Assembly (NCBI GenBank): GCA_964251965.1 | Contig: CAXULQ010000002.1 | Coordinates: 62,001-126,000, forward strand | Source: Mucilaginibacter_A sp964251965 | GTDB lineage: Bacteria; Bacteroidota; Bacteroidia; Sphingobacteriales; Sphingobacteriaceae | Length of the DNA stretch: 64,000 nucleotides | Direction: 5' to 3' | Shown: positions 59,745 through 64,000 of the stretch, one piece after another | Layout of the letters: every line of letters starts with the position of its first letter | Numbering within the stretch: position 1 is the first letter of the stretch | The notes under the pieces: model-generated | The model's input: the letters and a program-made list of their open reading frames with translations, nothing else | The model's database searches: none | What the model was told of the DNA's origin: nothing | Program-made: the position numbers and the translations under genes

Positions 59745-60329
59745 TTACATTTTTGCGTAAGTTAGTTTAGCGGTGTTAACGGTAGGAGCAGTTTCCGGGT
59801 CGCCAGGTGCATAGTAGGCGGTAAAGGTGATGATGTCGGTCTGTTTCAGCAATTGGTTCAATACTACAGTGGCTTCGGCAGAAGAACCGTAAAACTTTTG
59901 GTAGATAAAAGAACGGGTAACCCTCTTTTTAACAAACATTTTATTGTTGATCAACGTGTCTTTGCTGCTGTGGATAACGATGTCGTTCAGGTTATCGTCC
60001 ACCCAATTGGTAGCATTCACACCATATTTGGTCATGGAGTGGTAGTCAAAGGCGGCCAGTTGCGTTCCGGTAAAGCCTTCTTTTAAATGTACCGCCCAGT
60101 TTTGGGCAAGCATATCAGAATCTAAAAGCAGTGTTACGTCTTCGTTGTAGACCATGTTCAGCACGTTAGAAGTAACGGCCATTTTTACAACCTGGCCACT
60201 GGTTTTAATGTTAAGGGCAGCATATTTTTCTACAACTGCCGAAGATTGTGGCGCGCCGCCGTTTTTATCTTTTTTGCAGCTTGTTGTTAGTGCCAGTGCC
60301 GCCAAACCAAAAAGTAGTAATTTTTTCAT
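59745..60329 (-). CDS. Hypothetical lipoprotein (194 aa)
   Basis: The N-terminus MKKLLLFGLAALALTTSCKK is a lipoprotein signal with Cys18, so the protein is probably anchored in the outer or inner membrane. Motifs for an enzyme are not seen. The mature part is mixed alpha/beta (VLNMVYNEDVTLLLDSDML, VVLNQLLKQTDIITFTAYY). I cannot name a family. Confidence 0.7.
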   Translation of the reverse strand: MKKLLLFGLAALALTTSCKKDKNGGAPQSSAVVEKYAALNIKTSGQVVKMAVTSNVLNMVYNEDVTLLLDSDMLAQNWAVHLKEGFTGTQLAAFDYHSMTKYGVNATNWVDDNLNDIVIHSSKDTLINNKMFVKKRVTRSFIYQKFYGSSAEATVVLNQLLKQTDIITFTAYYAPGDPETAPTVNTAKLTYAKM

Positions 60330-60604
60330 GTCCGTATTTTTTAAATTTTAATTTTTTAAGTGATTTGATAAGGTATAGCCAATAAAAATGCCAGCAGGAA
60401 TCAGCCGCGGCTATAATCACACGAATGCTTCTTTTATCAGGTAAAAATTAGGGCGAAATGAAAGAGTTTATGGCAGTCAACTTTTCGTTTAAAGAAATGC
60501 AGTTAAAAGCATTACAAAAGCATTTTTTTAGCTATAAAAACAGCATTTTTGAGGAAGTCATCAGTCAGTTTTGACGAGATCAAAAAAGAAATAAAACATA
60601 TACA
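60330..60604. other. Intergenic region with repeat words
   Basis: Divergent gap between the lipoprotein and GNAT genes. It holds a perfect uptake-like word (60425-60438, ATGCTTCTTTTATC then AGGTAAAAATTA) and, at about 60532-60546, a variant (TATAAAAACAGCATT). No further gene is seen. Confidence 0.6.
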
Positions 60605-61039
60605 ATGATCAAATTTGTTGCGGTAGAAGAAATACTGGCAGTGCGAAATGAAGTGCTGCGCGAAGGAAAATTAAACCTGGATGAGTGCCGATTTCCATCC
60701 GACTTAAATGAAGGCGCGTTCCATTTGGGGAATTTTGAGGAAAATCTGCTCGTTTCTATCGCCTCGTTCCACCCACAAAATGTGGAAGGGCATATCGGGA
60801 AAGGTTATCAGCTGCGCGGAATGGCAACTGTTCCCGGATTTCAGGGAAAAGGTTATGGCAACCGCATCCTCAATTTTGCCATTATTTATTTACGCGGGCA
60901 GCAGGTTGATTATCTTTGGTGCAATGCCCGCAAAAAAGCATTGAACTTTTACGCTGGCATCGGTTTCGAAATTATTTCTGATGAATTTGATGTTCCCGGC
61001 ATCGGACCGCACCATATGATGTACCTTAAAATCCGCTGA
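60605..61039 (+). CDS. GNAT family N-acetyltransferase
   Basis: This 144-residue protein has the acetyl-CoA loop QGKGYGNRILNFAI (Q/R-x-x-G-x-G/A form). The preceding strand is YQLRGMATVPGF and the closing region is LNFYAGIGFEIISDEF. Substrate is unknown. It ends directly at a hairpin made from the variant uptake-like word. Confidence 0.88.
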   Translation: MIKFVAVEEILAVRNEVLREGKLNLDECRFPSDLNEGAFHLGNFEENLLVSIASFHPQNVEGHIGKGYQLRGMATVPGFQGKGYGNRILNFAIIYLRGQQVDYLWCNARKKALNFYAGIGFEIISDEFDVPGIGPHHMMYLKIR

Positions 61040-61070
61040 TACTGTTTTTATATCGATAAAAACAGCATCA
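61037..61070 (+). terminator. Hairpin from an inverted pair of the variant word
   Basis: TGATACTGTTTTTATATC pairs with GATAAAAACAGCATCA almost perfectly. The hairpin starts at the TGA of the GNAT gene, so it is well placed as its terminator. Confidence 0.65.
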
Positions 61071-61150
61071 GGCAAAAAGGCATTGACGCCTCTATATATA
61101 AAGTTAACCGTTATTGTAAGTTTAAAGCAACAACACCGAAACGATAAAAT

Positions 61151-62080
61151 ATGCAAAAAATAACTTTTCTAATTATGGCAGTTTTAGTTTCAACAATTTC
61201 ATTTGGACAGAAATTGGAAACTGTATATCTGAATTCGAAAGACAGCACTACAAATATGTATATAGCTGTTATACCTGACGGCAAACCAATTAACGCATTT
61301 ATGTTTTTATTAGATGGCTTTGGTGCTCAACCCCAAGACGTTTTAGTACAAACGGAGCTTCCAAAGTATGCAGCCAAACAAGGAATTTTAACAATTGTAC
61401 CAATATTAAAAACAGGCTCTTTATATTTTGGTGTTGACGGCGCATCTCAACGATCATTAAATAATCAAATCGAAACTGTTATTACAAGATATCACTTGCA
61501 AGGGAAAAGTTTCTATATCGGTGGTTTTTCAATCGGTGGTAGTTGTGTTGTAAAATACGCTGAACTGGCTGTTAAAAATAATTACACAATAAAACCAAAA
61601 GCTGTATTTGCTATTGACCCGCCTCTTGATTGGGAACGTTTTTATAATTCAGCTAAACGAGTTGTTCGACTTTCCGAGCCAACGAAAGTGAATGGTGAAG
61701 TTACTTATATGATTAACAGAATTGAAAAGGAGATGAACGGAACCCCACAAACTGCAATTGAGAATTTTTATAACATATCTCCTTATTCATTTTCTGATAC
61801 TACACAGCGAGCAGTTAAGACTTTAATCAAAACTCCGATTATGCTTATAACTGAGCCAGATGTTCAATGGTGGTTAAGCCAAAGAGGGTATGACTATTCT
61901 TACATTAATGTTACAGACCAAGCTGCAATGATTAATGAATTACAAAAATTAGGAAATAGTAAAGCAATTTTGCTTACAACAACTAATAAAGGCTATAGAA
62001 AGCCAGGAAATATAAGACACCCTCATTCATGGAGTATTGCAGACCCAGTAGAACTGACAAAGTGGTTATTGTCCCAATAA
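61151..62080 (+). CDS. Secreted alpha/beta-hydrolase-like protein
   Basis: The 309-residue protein has a signal peptide (MQKITFLIMAVLVSTISFGQ). The nucleophile elbow is GGFSIGGSC (G-x-S-x-G with Ser). A C-terminal histidine in GNIRHPHSWSIADP may complete the triad, with an Asp in TEPDVQWW. The pattern resembles esterase/dipeptidyl-peptidase-like hydrolases, with unknown substrate. It stands alone between a GNAT gene and pgk. Base composition is more AT-rich than in pgk. Confidence 0.75.
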   Translation: MQKITFLIMAVLVSTISFGQKLETVYLNSKDSTTNMYIAVIPDGKPINAFMFLLDGFGAQPQDVLVQTELPKYAAKQGILTIVPILKTGSLYFGVDGASQRSLNNQIETVITRYHLQGKSFYIGGFSIGGSCVVKYAELAVKNNYTIKPKAVFAIDPPLDWERFYNSAKRVVRLSEPTKVNGEVTYMINRIEKEMNGTPQTAIENFYNISPYSFSDTTQRAVKTLIKTPIMLITEPDVQWWLSQRGYDYSYINVTDQAAMINELQKLGNSKAILLTTTNKGYRKPGNIRHPHSWSIADPVELTKWLLSQ

Positions 62081-62198
62081 TGAAACAAGCCATTATATTA
62101 AATATGTATTTACAAAAGCAGTGATAGACAAATAACAATTCCTGCATTCGTAAATACTTTAGTAGCAATTTTGTACTTTCCACCTTTAAACAATCAAT

Positions 62199-63389
62199 AT
62201 GAAAACAATAGACCAAGCCAATTTTTCCGGCAAAAAAGTTTTAATCCGCGTAGATTTTAATGTTCCGTTGGATAAAGATTTTAACATCACAGATGATAAC
62301 CGCATCACTGCAGCTTTGCCAACCATCAAAAAGATTTTGCAGGATGGCGGTGCCGTAATTTTAATGTCGCATTTGGGAAGGCCGAAAGATGGCCCGACAG
62401 AAAAGTATTCGTTAAAACACATCGTTCCGCATTTGTCGGATTTGCTGGGTCAGCAAGTAGAATTTGCGAATGATTGCATCGGCCAGGAAGCAACAGATAA
62501 AGCGAAAGCGTTGGAAGCCGGAGAAGTTTTGTTGCTGGAGAATTTGCGTTTTTATAAGGAAGAAGAAAAAGGCGACGTCGAATTTGCCAAAAAATTAGCA
62601 GCATTAGGCAATATTTATGTAAACGATGCTTTCGGAACGGCACATCGGGCACACGCTTCCACTTCTATTATTGCGCAGTTTTTCCCGGATGCCAAATATT
62701 TCGGTTACTTAATGGCTTCGGAATTGGAAAACGCCGAAAAAGTGCTTAATAATCCCGCAAAACCTTTTACGGCAATTATGGGCGGCGCAAAAGTTTCCGA
62801 CAAAATCCAGTTGATTGAACGTTTGCTGGATAAAGTTGATAATTTGATTATCGGCGGCGGCATGACTTATACTTTTTTTAAAGCACAAGGCGGGCAAACC
62901 GGGAAATCTTTGGTGGAAGAAGATAAACTGGATTTAGCGAAAAGCCTCATCCAAAAAGCAAAAGACAAAGGTGTTAATTTGATTTTACCTACGGATTCTG
63001 TTATTGCAGATAATTTTTCTAACGATGCCAATACCGAAACCGCCAAAAACGATAATATTAAAGAAGGCTGGATGGGATTGGATATCGGCCCGGATTCTAT
63101 CGAAGCATTTTCAAAAGTGATCGAAGCATCCAAAACAATTTTATGGAACGGGCCGATGGGCGTTTTTGAAATGGATAAGTTTGAAAAAGGGACCAAATCT
63201 GTAGCCGAAGCAATTGTAAAAGCAACCGAAAATGGTGCGTTCTCTTTAATTGGCGGCGGCGATTCGGCAGCAGCGATTTCCAAATTCAATTTAACGTCGC
63301 AAGTAAGTTACGTTTCTACCGGCGGCGGCGCGTTGCTGGAATATATGGAAGGCAAAGAGTTGCCGGGCGTAAAAGCCATAAATGATTGA
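62199..63389 (+). CDS. pgk: Phosphoglycerate kinase
   Basis: The 396-residue glycolytic kinase moves phosphate between 1,3-bisphosphoglycerate and ADP. Motifs are VLIRVDFNVPLDKDFN, MSHLGRPKDGPTEKYS, NDAFGTAHRAHAST and the nucleotide region IMGGAKVSDKI and GGGDSAAAIS. Length is normal for bacteria. It lies 3 kb from gap, the preceding step in glycolysis, but they are separated by unrelated genes. Confidence 0.97.
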   Translation: MKTIDQANFSGKKVLIRVDFNVPLDKDFNITDDNRITAALPTIKKILQDGGAVILMSHLGRPKDGPTEKYSLKHIVPHLSDLLGQQVEFANDCIGQEATDKAKALEAGEVLLLENLRFYKEEEKGDVEFAKKLAALGNIYVNDAFGTAHRAHASTSIIAQFFPDAKYFGYLMASELENAEKVLNNPAKPFTAIMGGAKVSDKIQLIERLLDKVDNLIIGGGMTYTFFKAQGGQTGKSLVEEDKLDLAKSLIQKAKDKGVNLILPTDSVIADNFSNDANTETAKNDNIKEGWMGLDIGPDSIEAFSKVIEASKTILWNGPMGVFEMDKFEKGTKSVAEAIVKATENGAFSLIGGGDSAAAISKFNLTSQVSYVSTGGGALLEYMEGKELPGVKAIND

Positions 63390-63418
63390 TGCTGTTTTTA
63401 TCGGCATAAAAACAGTAT
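63387..63418 (+). terminator. Hairpin from an inverted pair of the variant word
   Basis: ATGCTGTTTTTATC (63389-63402) and GCATAAAAACAGTAT form an inverted pair that starts at the pgk stop TGA. A second conventional terminator follows. Confidence 0.65.
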
Positions 63419-63420
63419 GA

Positions 63421-63453
63421 AAAGCCTTTGCCTGTTTGGTAAAGGCTTTTTTG
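63421..63453 (+). terminator. Rho-independent terminator of pgk
   Basis: AAAAGCCTTT pairs with AAAGGCTTTT around GCCTGTTTGGT and ends in T6. It sits directly behind the variant-word hairpin. Confidence 0.85.
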
Positions 63454-63501
63454 TACAATCAAGATGAGCGTTTTTTCTTATCTTCATAAAAAAATGTAGT
63501 T

Positions 63502-63738
63502 ATGCCAGAAGTTATTATCAAGTATGAAAACCCTGAAACTTTGAAAGTTTTGGAAGATTTAGCCAAATCGATGAATTTTGAAGTGTTTAAAGAAGATGAC
63601 AATGTTTATTTTGTAAATGGGGTAAAAATTGTTAAAGGAAACAAGAATGCGGATTTATCTGAAATCAGACAGTTGTTCACAGAGAAAAACATTGATGCTA
63701 AAACTTTAAGAAAAGAAGCTTGGCAACGCAAAAAGTAA
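63502..63738 (+). CDS. Small antitoxin-like protein
   Basis: A 78-residue protein, starting MPEVIIKYENPETLKVLEDL and ending in a basic tail (KTLRKEAWQRKK). The N-terminal strand and the helix that follows suggest a small alpha/beta fold. It overlaps the PIN-domain gene behind it, which is the typical order of antitoxin then toxin. I infer the antitoxin role from position; the sequence family is not known to me. Confidence 0.65.
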   Translation: MPEVIIKYENPETLKVLEDLAKSMNFEVFKEDDNVYFVNGVKIVKGNKNADLSEIRQLFTEKNIDAKTLRKEAWQRKK

Positions 63739-64000
63739 TTTGTGACACCGATGTAATTATTGATTATTGGAATAGTAATAGTCAACGCTATGTTGACAGC
63801 AGAAATGTTCTCGATAATATAATTGGAATAGAAAATATTGTTATTTCTACAATTACAAAAATGGAATTGATAATTGGTGCAAAAAATAAATCTGAATTAA
63901 GCAAGATTATTAAAAATAGCCAAAATTTTGAAGTCTCATCAATCAATTCAGATATATCAACATTAGCTATCCAACTTTTACAAGATTACAATTTAAGCCA
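63720..64000 (+). CDS. PIN-domain toxin (VapC-like), partial
   Basis: An open frame runs from TTG at 63720 to the window end (93 codons). It has VICDTDVIIDYWN with the first PIN aspartates, STITKMELIIGAKNK with the conserved Glu, and continues into SDISTLAIQLLQDYNLS just before the expected next acidic motif. VapC toxins are ribonucleases that cleave specific RNAs. The start overlaps the upstream antitoxin-like gene by 19 bases. The 3' end is outside the window. No ATG lies near the first strand, so the TTG is the likely start. Confidence 0.75.
   Translation, partial: MATQKVICDTDVIIDYWNSNSQRYVDSRNVLDNIIGIENIVISTITKMELIIGAKNKSELSKIIKNSQNFEVSSINSDISTLAIQLLQDYNLS

Noticed and set aside
111..60438. 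AAAAGAAGYA copies explained as a protein motif (KEA)
   Set aside because: The copies are read in all six frames and also lie between genes.
111..60438. A CRISPR array or tandem repeat made of the 14-base word
   Set aside because: Spacing is irregular (tens to thousands of bases), orientation is mixed and no cas genes are present.

Overview
The window looks like a chromosomal segment of a Bacteroidetes bacterium, most likely Sphingobacteriaceae (Mucilaginibacter/Pedobacter-like). This is an inference from gene content and style: moderate-to-low GC, SPI-type signal peptides ending in FSQ/FAQ/FGQ, PorT-like barrels beside ECF sigma factors, an UpxY-type antiterminator, a short AtpC paired only with AtpD, and an exosortase fused to a glycosyltransferase. 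No rRNA, CRISPR array, phage or IS transposase was seen. One tRNA (Arg, ACG) is present.

Layout. 1-4.5 kb: end of an unknown gene, an OmpR-type two-component pair with a TPR membrane protein, hemE and hemJ, and a small antitoxin-like gene. 4.5-8.4 kb: a secreted amidohydrolase and a large AsmA-like protein. 8.6-12.9 kb: two convergent ECF sigma modules, one with separate anti-sigma and barrel genes, the other with both on one polypeptide. 13-16 kb: a frameshifted methyltransferase, an MntA-like nucleotidyltransferase, an orphan ABC ATPase and a TMEM175-like channel. 16.1-29.7 kb (minus strand): an almost complete branched-chain amino-acid operon, ilvD-ilvB-ilvN-(MT)-ilvC-leuC-(GxxExxY)-leuD-leuB-(MT)-leuA-ilvA. 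30.1-34.5 kb: atpD-atpC, a peroxiredoxin, tRNA-Arg, adk and obg. 34.6-56.1 kb (minus strand): an exopolysaccharide operon running wza-wzc-upxY-asnB, acyltransferase, about nine glycosyltransferases including a GT10 fucosyltransferase, a FkbM methyltransferase, a Wzy-like polymerase, a GT2-exosortase fusion and a WcaF-like acetyltransferase. 56.3-64 kb (mostly plus): GT2, a WecA/MraY-like transferase, gap, two small minus-strand hypotheticals, GNAT, a hydrolase, pgk and a toxin-antitoxin pair cut by the window end.

The most striking feature is not a gene. A short word, GATAAAAGAAGCAT (core AAAAGAAGYA), occurs about 40 times on both strands, against fewer than one expected by chance. It lies in intergenic DNA, often at stop codons and twice as inverted pairs that make terminator-like hairpins. 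It also lies inside genes in all six reading frames, so selection or spread acts on DNA rather than protein. The pattern resembles the DNA uptake sequences of Neisseriaceae and Pasteurellaceae. A variant word (GATAAAAACAGCAT) behaves the same way between genes. Other dispersed repeats are plentiful, including one that is translated in frame at codons 10-22 of both LeuC and IlvN.
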